64,000 bases of DNA from Elysia chlorotica (Eukaryota > Mollusca > Gastropoda > Plakobranchidae): contig RQTK01000536.1 of the NCBI GenBank assembly GCA_003991915.1, positions 274,601 to 338,600 on the forward strand. The letters are read 5' to 3'. Below, piece after piece: positions 13,280-48,189 of the stretch (position 1 is the stretch's first letter; each line of letters starts with the position of its first letter). The position numbers were made by a program, and so were the translations under genes. The notes beneath the pieces were generated by a model, which had not been told where the DNA came from, ran no database searches, and saw nothing but the letters and a program-made list of their open reading frames with translations.

Positions 13280-13331
13280 ATAACGCCCCCCCTCCCCCCC
13301 CAAAAAAAAAAAAACAAAAAAAAAAAAAAAA
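13280..13331. repeat. Poly(C) and poly(A) homopolymer tract
   Basis: A run of CCCCCCTCCCCCCCC followed by about 30 nearly uninterrupted A residues. Confidence 0.85.
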
Positions 13332-13647
13332 CATGCCTGCCTATCAGCAGAGTGTAGTCTAACTCTAAGTGGCCACCTAGGTCGGAAGTGCAGAGGGCGG
13401 AAACATCAAACAAAAGGTCGCCCATGAGACCCTGGAGCCGATCGGCACAGATTGATTTTCTATTTGGATCAAAGACGAGGCTCTCTCCACCGCCTAAGTG
13501 CACTCGCGTGTATGGCGCCGATAAAATGGCGCTAGGTGCCGCTGACGAGCACACAGTTTTATGCTTTGCAAAGTGCACTATGTTTAGAGCCGGCCTTGAC
13601 CGTAACTTAGCCATGCATGTTATTCCAGGCTATAAAACTGGCAACCT

Positions 13648-14465
13648 GTTAGATTGGGATCGTCTCGTTACTCCCCCGGCTTGTTACTTCCCCGTACACA
13701 GGAAATGAATGCATAAACATGTGTTAGTAAGTGTGCGAAAATACCAACTCCTTCATCCATCCCAGCCAGTCACAGACAATATGCAACTGCCTATTTTTAG
13801 TTGTGTTTCCGTTTCTCGAGGCTCACAGGATGTCGGCCGACGGGAAGCAGCTGCTTACGGTTCCGAGGTGACAACATGTGCATTGCGACACTGAGGCAAA
13901 ATTTGATCTGTGTTGGTCTGTGTTGGGCGCCCGCCATTTTTCCAGCTCTCAGTTCAAAACTTTAAACACATATTTCTCTATAATGCCTCTATAAGTATAG
14001 ACCCAAGTAGTATTCTTAGTCGCATATAGTACTAAAAAAGGTCGCAATAGAAATGGTTCACGAAATAAACTTAGTTATTGAAATATATTTGAAATTCCAG
14101 CTCAAGCCAGACTCTCGCCTCTCGTGTATGTCGGCAACTGTGTTTGCCTAGGTGTTCATACCAGGAGCCACTACTTGGGCTAGATTGGTGTGCTCGGGCC
14201 CTAAGTTAGCATGATAGTATTGTTGTCACTTAATGTTAATGATGGTTTATGTTATATTGTGTTTGATATAACAACTTTTCAGTTATTTAGGAGAATGATT
14301 TCACACTCTGTTCTAAAGTTTTTTTAACGTCTCTTGTGATCATGAGCGGTTAAATGCATGTTTCAATAGCCATTATTAACTAATGAAATTTATTTTTACA
14401 ATTCTCTCGACGGAGTAACGAGCGGGGGAGTAATAAGCGGGAGTAACGAGTTGCTTCCGTTAGAT
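13648..14465. mobile_element. Possible non-autonomous DNA transposon with GTTACTCC-rich inverted repeats
   Basis: CTCGTTACTCCCCCGGCTTG (13664 onward) is matched in inverse by GCGGGAGTAACGAG and GAGTAACGAGCGGGGGAG at 14411-14450. Outside these, GTTAGAT occurs at 13648-13654 and again at 14459-14465, which could be a 7-bp target duplication. No transposase frame is visible inside. Confidence 0.4.
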
Positions 14466-15231
14466 CTACATTAGAGTAATCGATCACTTTGAGCCCCCTA
14501 CTACATTGGCAGTGTTCTGTTAATTTTCAAATATTTAAGTCTTGTACTCAGTACTGGCAGTATAATGTGGCTTTGGTAGCTCTGGCCTGGTGTTTTCAAT
14601 TCACAGTATTAAAGAGTCGTGAGAGAAAAGTTGATAGGCCTTTTCAATTAGATTCTGGGTAGTTCGAAAACACGAAAGACAAAATCTTTTCAATTAAATT
14701 ATTTTAAAAACTGAAGAACATAGTTGAATGATCTTTCCAATATTATATGAGAGACAAAGACTAGACATTGCATTCTTAAGTCGGTTCTCGTAGAGATGAA
14801 ACAATGGAATAGACAGAACTTTTCAATTGGAAATATTGAATTGTCAGGAGAACAGAATAGACATATCTTATCAAATGCATCTCTCTGAGAATCCGTAAGG
14901 GTGAACAGGAAGATCTTGCGGAACATTAAATAATTCCCCCTGTTCAGGCGACGAGAAGATGATCTCGGGAGCCTCGGGCGTTGACCTTACCCGAAACAAA
15001 GCAGGATTTTGGATGAGAACAAAAAAAATCATGAGGGTTTGAGTAAGGGTAAAAGTACAATACGCCATCGGCTGAAAGGGTGTTTGTATAATTATTATCT
15101 GTGAAAGGGAAGGCCCAGGCAGAGGCACAAAGAGCAGCATAATGATAATAGTTATAAAGACGAAGAAAAAGGGAGTGGTGGCTTGTGGAGAATTCGCAAT
15201 AATAGAGATGAATAGAGTATTCGGTCAGTCC

Positions 15232-15378
<147 letters not shown>

Positions 15379-17761
15379 ATGAAAGGAAGTTATGTAGGTA
15401 TATAGATAAATTGATGCATAGACAGACAAATCGAAAGACGCAAAAAGTTACCTGTACATTCCTATTTGTTGTTAAATGAGATAGAGAAGACGTATGGCGA
15501 GTTTCTGCGTATTAATATCAACGGCAAGGAGAATAACCAGAGACATCCGGACCAATCTCACTTTGTAGTTGATTTTTATTTTACGAATTTACGGGGGCGT
15601 GCTGGCCTCGACAGTAAAAAATATGTACATGTATTGTACTGCTGCATAAAAACAATATCTAGATCTCAATGTTAATCAATAAACTGCCATGTTCATGGGA
15701 TTGTAATATCTAATTGAATGTTCAAATGTGACTGTGTATAAGTGATACGCAAATAAACTCGTAGTTGTGAAAAAAATTAAAATGACAATGAAAAAGATCT
15801 CAGCGACCTGTGGAAATCACATTTTGGCGCCGCAAGCTGTAAAGTTTTCACCGAGAGACCCAATTACCCAGTCCGGATTATCGAATTTCGCAGCTGCCCT
15901 GAAAGGTACCTGTAATCGCAAAAAGAAGAGAGTTTTCTTAAATGTTTTACGATTTTTAAATATCAGTAATGATGCCTGTTTTGATCGAAAATATTAAAAT
16001 ATGGCAATTTAACAATATACAAGAATTGATATAAGGCAAATTAACACATTTTGAGAAAAGGCCACCACCGAATAGTACAAAAGCTTCAGAAGATAAAAAG
16101 TTTTGACCATTTTTATTTCTTATCGTGCAATGTCAGTAAAGGTGAAGGGGGTAAGGGGGGGGGGGATACTGGTGATTGAATGTGCAACTATTAGTCAATG
16201 CTTTTCTAACTATAGTTATATCCAAAGATTTTTGATGGATAACGATTGAGCCTCCACATTCTGCTGTCTTAATATAACCCAAGTCAAGATGCGAGCCCAG
16301 TCATTCTGTCTTGCTAGCCCAATGATAATCTGGCTGAACCATCTGACAGCATCTGAAAGAATATTAGATTCACAACCTTCACAACCTTCGACTATGCTTA
16401 GCGCATATTTTCATGGACCTACGCTAGTAGGCCTATTGTATTAACAACGCGATCAGGTGGTTAATTTTGTTGAATAAATAATAATTGCTTTGCTCGTATT
16501 AAAACCCCACCCTTCACTAAAGTGCACTTACAAAAAAATGTCACGATAGCCATCATAGCCATTAGACATGGACACAGCATCCTAATGTTTTATAAGCCAT
16601 ACGACCCCTATATGGCTGGAGGAATTTTAATCGTAGAATGGGGCATACGCTTTCAGTCTTTCTTGTAATGTTTTATCAAGATTAGAGATTACTGTATTTG
16701 CAAGTCTGTGTCTGAGTTTGTATCGGAAGGTTGGTAAATTAAAATTGGGATTGTACTCTACATAGAGGTATGTTGCAATGCGTATGTAATGGACATAAAA
16801 GACACGATTACCTTTATTTTTTGTGTGAGAATGGCCTGGGTAATGTGGCCAAAGAACCAGACCTGGCATACATTGTAATAAAATAGGCCTTGTGTAAAAC
16901 TTAAACGGGTGTTTGCTGTGTGGTGGTCTTCCTGTAGCGGACCTAGGGCTAGAATCTATTATGTTTATTATTCAACTGGACCAAAGGAACCTCGTCGACA
17001 AAAGCACTACCATTCTCCATAACACATTCAGGGTTAAACACTACAGTTATAAGGTAAATAGCGCCTGTCATATTTTTTCTCTGTTGTTTTCAAAAACTAA
17101 AAACAAAAAATGGCGCACGGCTTTGACGTCATTGAAGCTTGATGAGAGATTGAAATCGCGTTAACGATCTGTCAATGACTGTGAATGCATTGCGCATGAC
17201 AACAGGCCATGAAAACATGGCCGCCAGAAGCGCCGCATTCGTGGCATTGTGCAAGCGTAGCCTATCAAGATCTAAAATAAATCTGACAAATGACCCAAGT
17301 AGGCAAACAAAGGCCAAAGTTTATCTTCATGTAAATACGGAGAAAGCAGTGCAATGAGTTTCATAGATGTGGTGTTAAGTTCTTCATGTATTTTTTGTTA
17401 CGCCCGTTTGTATTTGAGCGTGGCTATTTTCGCGGAACACGTTCTTCGTTTTTCCCGATTAATTGTTTGAGTATGTGGGCGAGGTGTCAGGTAACGTGAA
17501 AAATAAACAGACGCTCTAGGCAGTCTAATCTGTTTCTCACTCTGTGTTTTTTTTCCTAACACCCCCACAACCCCGCCCCAAAATTTGATATGCTGCTTGC
17601 ACGCCGGATTAGATGTCGTTTTGAAAGTTCAGGGCTGACATGCGCAATAAGATAATAATTAATACATATACAGTATTAAGATAGCAAGATCTGTAAACAT
17701 GTTCTCATGTTCCGCATTGCAGTGTTTGCTGTCAAGGAGGCGGTTTTAATTGTTTAAATAT

Positions 17762-17812
17762 TATGTTGAAATTCCCACTTGGATAACTAGTATGTTGAAA
17801 TTCCCACTTGGA
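17762..17812 (+). repeat. 22-bp direct repeat
   Basis: TATGTTGAAATTCCCACTTG plus GA occurs at 17762 and again at 17791, with TAACTAG between. Confidence 0.8.
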
Positions 17813-18239
17813 ACGAAAAACATTACTCGGTCCTATTTTAAGCCAAGATGAATAATTTATCATACGGTTGATTTGGAGTTAGATGAACTTTCTAAAGATT
17901 CGAGGGAGAAAAACTGAAAAGGAAATTTTACTCCCACAAAGCGTTTATAATGTCCGATTTCAATGCCAAGGTGCAAGTAGGCCTTTGCGTTCTTAAAGCG
18001 GACTTACTTTTAAAATTCACCTGCCCGAAAACAGTGTCAACTTATGTAACAATGAAGAGAATTTTGAATGCAAATTTAAACAGCGGGTGTATAGGTAATT
18101 TTAATAACATGTATATAATTTAATTAGAAATATGTCAAATAAACCTAAGGAAGGTTTCATAGATTATAAGGGGTAGTCACAAACCTAGATATTGCTTGAG
18201 ACCAATAGATAATACAAATAGACAGGGTAAGACTTCAAC

Positions 18240-18340
18240 TTGATGACATAGCCGGGGATCGAACCCTCTAGTCGGCACTCATTCGCCTAGGCAAAGCAAA
18301 GACCAGTGTGCCAGACCACTCTGCCATCCGCTTCCTTCCA
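18240..18340 (-). repeat. tRNA-derived SINE-like sequence (Leu/Ser-like)
   Basis: The minus strand reads GATGGCAGAGTGGTCTGGCA (A box) and, 51 nt on, GGGTTCGATCCCC (B box). The spacing suggests a class II (long variable arm) tRNA ancestor. No acceptor stem pairing was seen. Confidence 0.55.
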
Positions 18341-18676
18341 CAAGAATGAAAGCACTGGTCAGATGGCTTTACATACTGACTGGCGACTTTGCTGGGAAAG
18401 GGCAGTTCAAGTGTTCACAGAACGTATACATACTAGTTTCTCTATAGGACATAATAATATTTTATGAGTGTTATCGTGATAGTAGATCAGAACGAATTTC
18501 GCGGTCTATGCATTGTTCATCCGCTACAAGATGTTCTGCAGGGCCTTGGGATTTCTTTCTGTCCACTCCATGCTCCTTGGGACTGCGTTTGTCGTAAATG
18601 TAAAAAAAAAACCGATGGAGAATAGGTAACCTCTAAACCTCAAACTTCATAGGTTTCTGTTGCTGCCAAACAGGCA

Positions 18677-18739
18677 GGCAGACAGACAGACAGACAGACA
18701 GACAGACCGACAAACAGACAGACAGACAGATAAGATAGG

Positions 18740-18818
<79 letters not shown>

Positions 18819-18819
18819 T
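18677..18819 (+). repeat. Compound GACA then GATA microsatellite
   Basis: CAGA/GACA units to about 18731 pass through TAAGATAGG into GATA units to 18819. The order GACA-GATA suggests one tetranucleotide array diverged at one position. Confidence 0.95.
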
Positions 18820-19031
18820 GCCGGCAGGGCAACACTAGGGCAGCATGCAGAAAAGCTGTTATTGTGAAGGCTGAGCAAATGAAATTACTTAGCGTTTGAA
18901 GTTGTTATTTTATCAAGTCGCAACCTCTGCTATTGAGTCAGATTTTCTGAGGGTTAAAGGGGCAAATGATGAAACTTGGGGACAGGGAGACAGGTTATGA
19001 CCTTAAGAGAATAGCAGAATTTAAATATGGG

Positions 19032-19183
<152 letters not shown>

Positions 19184-19761
19184 TGGAAATGGAGAATGAG
19201 ACGAGGTATGTCTTCCTTCATTGTAAATTTGCTGTGGGTGACACGTCAAACAAATCGTAAAACGTAGTAGAATTGGAAATATAAATTACTAATGTTGAAT
19301 TTGGAAAATATCCTTTCCTTCAGGTAGAGGTGTCGCATTTTTTAGAAAATTAAAGTTGGACTTTTCAACCGTTTAATTAAAAATGACATTTTACAGTGAT
19401 TTCATAGATTTTTCCACTGGAAGGATACATGCTGTATTTGATTTTAAGGCAATTTGGTATGCCGGTTCCCTACTAATCTTCGAATGTTTTTTTCTCAGAC
19501 TTTTTTTTCGTCACCTAAGTTTAATGAATGTGGGAATTGAGCTAGCGCAAATTCTACATTGTTGGGCTCCCAAGCTGGAGGTACTCAGTTCGGCAAATCG
19601 GTTGGTTTTGACTACATCAACAATGACTGCTGGTGGGTTCGGTTTTAGTATAATGTTCCCGGCTGAGACAGAAATCAAGGCGGTGTGGCAGTATGTAGAA
19701 TCGTCAGATTTTAGTCGTGAGAGCTGTCCGTGATATAACCTTGTTGCTGACTGGTGACATG

Positions 19762-20026
19762 AAGAAACCAACCAACCATCCATCCAACCAATCAACCATC
19801 CAGCCTACCAACGTTCCATCCAGTCAGCCAACCAACCAACCAACCAACCATCCATCCAACCAACCAGCCACCCAATCAACCATCCAGTCAATCAACCAAC
19901 CAACCATCCAGCCAACCAACCAACCAATCAAACATCTAACCAACCAACCAACCAACCATACAACCAACCAATCAACCATCCAGCCAACCTACCAACCACC
20001 CAGCAAACCAACCAACCATTCGAGCA
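19762..20026 (+). repeat. CCAA/CCAT/TCAA interspersed tetranucleotide array
   Basis: About 265 bases built from AACC, ATCC and ATCA blocks in a shifting higher-order pattern (CCAACCAATCAACCATCCAG recurs). The open frame of Pro/Thr/Asn/Gln over it follows from the repeat. Confidence 0.9.
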
Positions 20027-22897
20027 GGTTCACTAAAAATACATGTAGTAAGAAGATTGTCTTTTTAAAATCATTTTAATAAGCTAATGGCTTCAAACTT
20101 ACATGACATCAAAATATACAGACGAAGAGTTTGGCCACAGACCACAAGCATTCACTGATCTCAATGTACATAATCAAATCAATGTACATAATCAAAAACG
20201 AGTTGATGGTACCGCAATATCTGAAGACAATAGCACGGTTCAATGTCTAATCTTTCTAAAGTGAAGACAGACATGTTTACTTCTAGTACGTTCATTGAAT
20301 GAGTGCCATACCCACTGTCACTTTGTATTAATTCCATACCTTTTTTGCAATTAAAAAGGAGCGTAATCACAATTGGATGACCTGGATATAATTCTAGCCT
20401 CTTTCATTGAAACAGCTTTGATATCGTAATGTTAATGATTAAATTTCAAGGTGATGAGGTGCTTTTATTTTGGAATTGATGTTTCCATTTCTAATGTAGA
20501 ATAAGGAACGCATGTTACAAGATACCATTTAAATTGGATGTTTATGTTTAAAATTGGGGATATCTGTTCTAAGCTTGTTTAGTATCTATCGGGAGTTAGG
20601 ATTTCTCTTTAAATATTTAGCAGCCGCGGAAATTGAGTTTGTATCTACACGGCTCATAAAGGGTCAAAACAAAATTAAATCAATAAAGAAAGAAAGCAAT
20701 TGCGGTCTTGATGAAGTTAAGATTGAATTCGAATTCCTTATCATCACAGTTACAGTAGGCTAAAATCTTGTACCTTTGGTATTAAAATTATTCTTTGGTC
20801 GGCGAATACTAGGTTCTTTCCCCGTTCAAATTCTCCTGCAAAAGAAAGACGCTGTGTAGCAACCTTCGTCCAAGTGAGCCATTGAACTGCAAGGGGAATA
20901 ACTCATATTTTAAAAGAAAGGAGTTTTTCTATTATTAACGCCCGCTGTAAAAAAATACAACATACACTTAAAACTCATTATAATTATAGGCTTTGCTCAT
21001 TATTGACCACTCACAGTTGAAGAAAGATATATGACCGTACACCAAAATAAATGGACATAAATGACCCTCGTCTGTAGTACCATGCAACAAGCATTGATTC
21101 AAAGTGGTTTTAGGAATTTTCTAGTACTTTTAGCAGCCTATAGTACAGAAGTTGTCGCTGTTGAAATATTTGGTACAAATCACTCAAGGTTTAAAAAAAA
21201 TCCAAACACACATTGAAAAGCAACTCAAAATTTGTGGTTTGACGACACTTTGCAGAATATCAATATGACAATAACAAGTCTACCTCTAAGACAAGTACAA
21301 TAGCGAATGATAACAATAGGACGACGATGTAGAGGCATAGTTGTATGTATAATACACAAGTCAAGGATTAAAACAATATCGACATGTTTACAAAGAGTTT
21401 CATACAAAATATCGGGATTTACCCTGCATTGCCTCTTTAAATTGCTTTAAAAATACACGATATGTTTGTCCATTACAAATTAATATGTACAAATTTTTTT
21501 TCCACAAAATGTCCTATCACACAAAATATTACAAATAGCGTTTTGACAATAGTGACGATAAACTGATCATTTTTTATGAAGCATATAAATATGTGTAGTT
21601 ACTACCTAACAAGACCAAAAAGGTGTTTGACTTCCGCTTACATTTTATCTTGCATCATTATATGATTATTTCATGTAAATATCCTTTTGGCTAAAATTTT
21701 TTATGAAAACATAGTTGGTATCAACTTTGTGTAAACGACTTTATTGTGCCTAGTTCTCATCAAAATGTTATTGAAACTCCCAGCACTAATTAAAAGGATG
21801 ATTGGGGAAATGGTTTAAATTGTTTCATTTTTCTCATTCTCTCCCTTTTCATCTCTCTGTTTCTGTATCTGTCTGTCTGGTTTCTGTGTATGCATCTGCC
21901 TGTCTCTCACTATCTATCTCTCTCCTTATGCAACCTCTCATCCTAAGATCATATTGAATTCTAACGCCACAACGGCTTTCAAGTGTCTTATACATTATAC
22001 ATTTTATTTATAATTAAAACTTTGAAACACCCATTTGTCTAAGTGAAGAGCATTTTTGCTGATGCCTGCAAGAGGCATTTGGTTATGCTTTATGACATTG
22101 TCAATATTAAATACCTCATTGCCCAAAATTTCTTTGAACAATTTCAAAAAAGCCTTCGTATCTTTCATCAACACTAACAAACTCACGAACAGTAAAACTA
22201 ATCATTAGCATCAATACTAAAATTGTTTATCTAAATATTTCCGAATCAATAAAAAACATAATAAATTTTATTATTGAAATTTTAGTGCAATGATAATGTT
22301 TAGTAAAAGAAATCAATGAATTTAGTTTACAAATTCCACAAAAGAAAATTATGTTTTTGCTTAAGTTCCTAAATCAACAAGACAAAACATTTTCGAACAC
22401 AAAAATCACAGAATCTGGGACACTGGGTTGAAATTTAAAAGTGATAATTACATTCCAGTTTTAAAAAATACATTACATTTGTTATGTATGTGATAACGAA
22501 CACTTTATTAATACACATTGACAAAAATATGATACAAGCTTACAAATATAAAATTAAAAACATGTTCAAGGGAAATCAAAAGACTCTCATATAATGGAAG
22601 TACATAAAGATTATAAAATAGCTACAGCAAAGTTTATCTGTGGTGCCATTTGGAGAACATATTTGTATAATAATAACTTTGAGAGTCTCAGCAACTACAG
22701 AAATAATAACTTTAAATGTTTTAAAATCTAAAAAAAAATGAAACAGTTCAGTGTTTTAACATATACAAAAATTATAACTTTTAGCATTTTAACACCAAGC
22801 ATCTCGCTGTAAGTTTTTTCCCACTGAACAGAATCAAAGCCTGTTCTCTGACACGCCTGTCCAGTATTTTTGAGTGATGCTTTTCGGCGATGAGTGG
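20027..22897. other. Intergenic 3' flank of the FREM1-like gene
   Basis: Very AT-rich; no coding or repeat structure recognised beyond a diffuse CT/CTGT tract at 21838-21930. Confidence 0.55.
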
Positions 22898-22903
22898 TTT
22901 ATT
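22898..22903 (-). promoter_or_regulatory. Candidate polyadenylation signal AATAAA for the FREM1-like gene
   Basis: AATAAA on the minus strand, about 530 nt past the stop codon. No closer canonical signal was seen between it and the stop. The assignment rests on position only. Confidence 0.3.
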
Positions 22904-22941
22904 GGACTTTTTTTATGTAATGGAAAGGGGACGGGGGGAGT

Positions 22942-23223
22942 TCAAATGAGAGACGTGTTTTCGAGTATGGTTTGTGAGAGACATTCTCTCTCTCTCTCTT
23001 TGTTCAAGCTCCCTGCTGCAATGATACCATCTGGAACCTCAAAGATATAGCACTTCACGTGTCTCCACCGCAAACCGAATATTGGAGGATCTAGTCCTTC
23101 TTCAACCACGGCAGAGAACTGGTTATATACAGTGACATTTGAAGTGTTGTCATGCGGGATGTTGCAGCGTTCTTGCTTCTGTATCTTTAACACACACTGA
23201 AGTATAAATATCATGTTAGGCAA
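22942..23223 (-). other. Open reading stretch in the FREM1-like 3' flank: possible exon or 3' UTR
   Basis: About 210 bases past the stop, the minus strand is open for 93 codons. It has a non-repetitive, coding-like central part (LKIQKQERCNIPHDNTSNVT and FGLRWRHVKCYIFEVPDG), then runs into a short CT tract. An acceptor-like TACTTCAG|TG precedes it, and GATG|GTATC could be a donor. I do not recognise a domain. It may be 3' UTR, an exon of an alternative FREM1 end, or chance. Confidence 0.3.
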
Positions 23224-23429
23224 AAACTAATGATTGCCTTTTCTGATTGTTCAAAAAACGACTTGTTCCTCGAGAAATGACTTAAAATGCATGATTGTCA
23301 TTTTATAACTGTATATAGTTATATTATATAAAAGTCTTTCACATCATAATATAGTATCACTTTTCAATTGTTCAAACACAGTTATGTCCATATCAATATC
23401 CCAGTTGAGGATGTTCACACGCCAGTCGC

Positions 23430-45277
<21,848 letters not shown>

Positions 45278-46727
45278 CTGGAACAGAACAAAGCGTGTCA
45301 AGTACTGTGTCCAAAGTTATTACCTTCTCATGAACAAACTCACCTATGTATTCATTTACACAAAAAATACATGTTAGTCCCTTTAGGCAATCTTGAACAA
45401 AAACAACTAATTTGAGAAAGCTGTGATAGAAGTTAAAGATGGAGAAGTTTTGAGGTGTTTTAATGTTACCGATAATTAAGGGCTTAGAGCTTTGAAATAG
45501 AGTATCCACTGCCAATTAGAATTAGCTATCAATGATGACTGGGATTTGAAGCCATTTCAACATTGAAAGGTTCATGTTCTTGGTAGCGAGCCTTCTAAAG
45601 GAACAGCATCATTTTAGAAATGATTTGTATAGACAGGCAGCGGTGAGTAACATAAAAAGACATGATCGTAACAGTTCATACTTTCAATACAGTCTGTGTA
45701 GGTGAACAACAAAAACTGAACACAAAAACAGTGTAATGTTTGAAATATTATGAAAATTGAAGAATACAGGTGTTAGTTTTCGTAGGCTTTGATTTTCATT
45801 TGAATATGACATCTTGATTTCTTTCTTCAAAGCTATTGGTAATAATAATATTTTTTTTACATCAGAGAATGTACATTACTCGAAATCACTATGATGATTT
45901 GATGTCCCAAAAAAGGAAATTCAAAGAGGTCAACTGGAATGCTAATCCAAAGGTTAATAAGTGCACTTATCTACAAACTTTTTCTCTATCATGTACACTT
46001 CAAAGTAGGTGGTGTTTTAAAAGTAGAGCATAAATGATCTTTAAACTCTTAAATTAATGTTCGGGTCACAACATTCGTAAGGAATTTCGACCTACGATTT
46101 GCTCCAGAGACACAGAGAAACAATTCTTGTATTCTTCCGCTCTAAATCTTTCCTTTTGGCGATAATTCAGTATTGATTGCACGCTGGGAAATGACAAGAA
46201 AGAGGTTGATAGGCGAGACTGAACTCGAAAGCAGAGAGAGATTGAAACTGATGTTCTCCTTCCAAGCCATCAGGGCTCTCCACAGTTTGGGCCAGTTCTG
46301 TCCCACAACCTGAAATCACCAACACCGTTGGAGCGGAAGGCGATCGGTAATTCCCGCAGCTAGCAGAGAGCGGTCGGCGTAAAGTAGCTGTTTAGAGGGG
46401 CTGCTGCCAGCGAACCGTTAACAAGGCGGTTCGAGTACCCGGTTGGGACAAAGGCAAAGTTTGCGCTCGTACCCATTAACATGATTATTTTTAGATTAAT
46501 CACACCTCTAATTTGGGGTCAATGAAAACTGTTGTTTTTTATTAGTTGGTCAATAAAACAATAGTGATTTGCTTTTTTGTATAGAAAGTGGAACCGATTA
46601 TTTTAATAGTGTGATTTTTAAAATTCAAAAAGGTTGCTTAGAAAGTATGCTTTTAAAAAAACAATAAAGTTTCTGAGCTAATCCCATGTTACTACGCTTG
46701 TACAAACTTACCACATCTACTCCCATA

Positions 46728-46728
46728 G

Positions 46729-46810
<82 letters not shown>

Positions 46811-46821
46811 TCTGTCTGTTC

Positions 46822-46862
<41 letters not shown>
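46728..46862 (+). repeat. CT microsatellite with CTGT flank
   Basis: Two CT blocks (about 46733-46797 and 46823-46862) leading into a diffuse CTGT/CTGTATGT region to about 47040. Confidence 0.95.
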
Positions 46863-46868
<6 letters not shown>

Positions 46869-47930
46869 TATTTATTTATATCTACATGTATATCTTTCTG
46901 TTTGTTTGTATGTCTGCCTGTCAGTCCGTTTGTCCGTCCGTCTGTCTGTCTGTCTGTATATCTGTATGTCTGTATAGCTGTATGTCTGTATGTTAGTCTG
47001 TATGTATGTCTGTCTGTCTATCTATATATCTGTATCTCTATTGATGTAATAATCTATTTTTCTAATTCTATAACACACATTGTTAAATGCTGATTACTAC
47101 ATGAAAAAGAACCTATTGAACTCTGACCAAAATAAAAACTGCTTTAGTGAAAGCGCCAGAATGTTTCTCGAAGACAATACTCCTATCAACCGTACCAAAA
47201 TACTTTTTACCGACACGGTAAGGCTACAACCATAACAAGTTCTAAAATCTCAACATCCATTTGTTAAGCCTTTGTTTTTCTTACGGCTATATACATATTA
47301 CCGACACATAACATACTTCTGTATTATCAGTCTGTAAACGGATCCACAAAAATATGAAGGTGTCTGTCTCACTTTCTGTGTGGCTCCGATTGTTTATCAG
47401 TTTACCTGCCACCTTATCAGTCTTTCTGTCTGTTTGTTTGTCTATACGTTTACTTTTGTTTCTTCTAGTACTCATTACTGTAATTGGCACAGACCGAAAT
47501 CAGGTCAAGAGGTCGAAGAAATTAGTAGCTCAGTAGCGCCCCCTCACGGCCCTCGGTGTGACTAAACCAGAGGAGAAATGGATACCCCTGGATGGAGTAG
47601 TAGTAACTGTTATCGGAGTCTGGGAGCAGCAAGTGGAAACCTGTGACAAGTGATGAATGAGCGCGCTGAGGTGAGTAAATGAAGGCTGGTTGAGCGCTCA
47701 CGTTCACAGCTGTTTATGGCGCCCTGACTAACTAGGCCGTCTCTGGGGGCATGTCGTGCTGATTGGAACAAATTAGAGAACACACGGATGGATGAAAAAG
47801 ACACTTGCTGCTCTAAATGGTTTTCTTTTTTTGTTCAGTTTTTACTATATCGAGTATTTCAAAAGAAGGCGGTGAAATAAAGATTCAGATGGAACAGAGA
47901 AAGCTCCTAGATCAAGGTCTATTGACAGAA

Positions 47931-47934
<4 letters not shown>

Positions 47935-47962
<28 letters not shown>
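47935..47962. repeat. AT microsatellite
   Basis: About 13 TA units. Confidence 0.9.
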
Positions 47963-47968
<6 letters not shown>

Positions 47969-48189
47969 GATTTTTGTACAGGTAATATTGATACAAATAC
48001 TTCAAGATTTACGTAGAATGATATCCCAGTATTAAGTGATATTATCCAACTGTCTCTTCCGCTCCTTCCAATCATCTGCATTCTTAATTATTTTTTTTCT
48101 TCTATTGCTGTGGGTTTTTGCACGTTTATATGCCTCCCTGCAATGTTCGCTCACTCTTCCATTGTCTTCAATGTGTTTACCGCTTCTCT

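Larger units (their letters stand above)
45278..48189. other. Upstream of the first placed FREM1-like exon; no gene recognised
   Basis: Probably intron if the signal-peptide exon lies further up. I searched the minus strand by eye for an exon ending in phase 0 with a FREM-like C-V and QRVG pattern and found none. Confidence 0.5.

Noticed and set aside
13183..13708. Two overlapping open frames of 100-140 codons at 13.2-13.7 kb
   Set aside because: Neither has recognisable motifs; the minus frame runs into poly(A)/poly(C) sequence. Kept only as an unexplained GC-richer patch.
19383..19795. Overlapping plus and minus open frames before the CCAA array
   Set aside because: No domain, no splice context; likely chance in a GC-richer patch or an unknown repeat.
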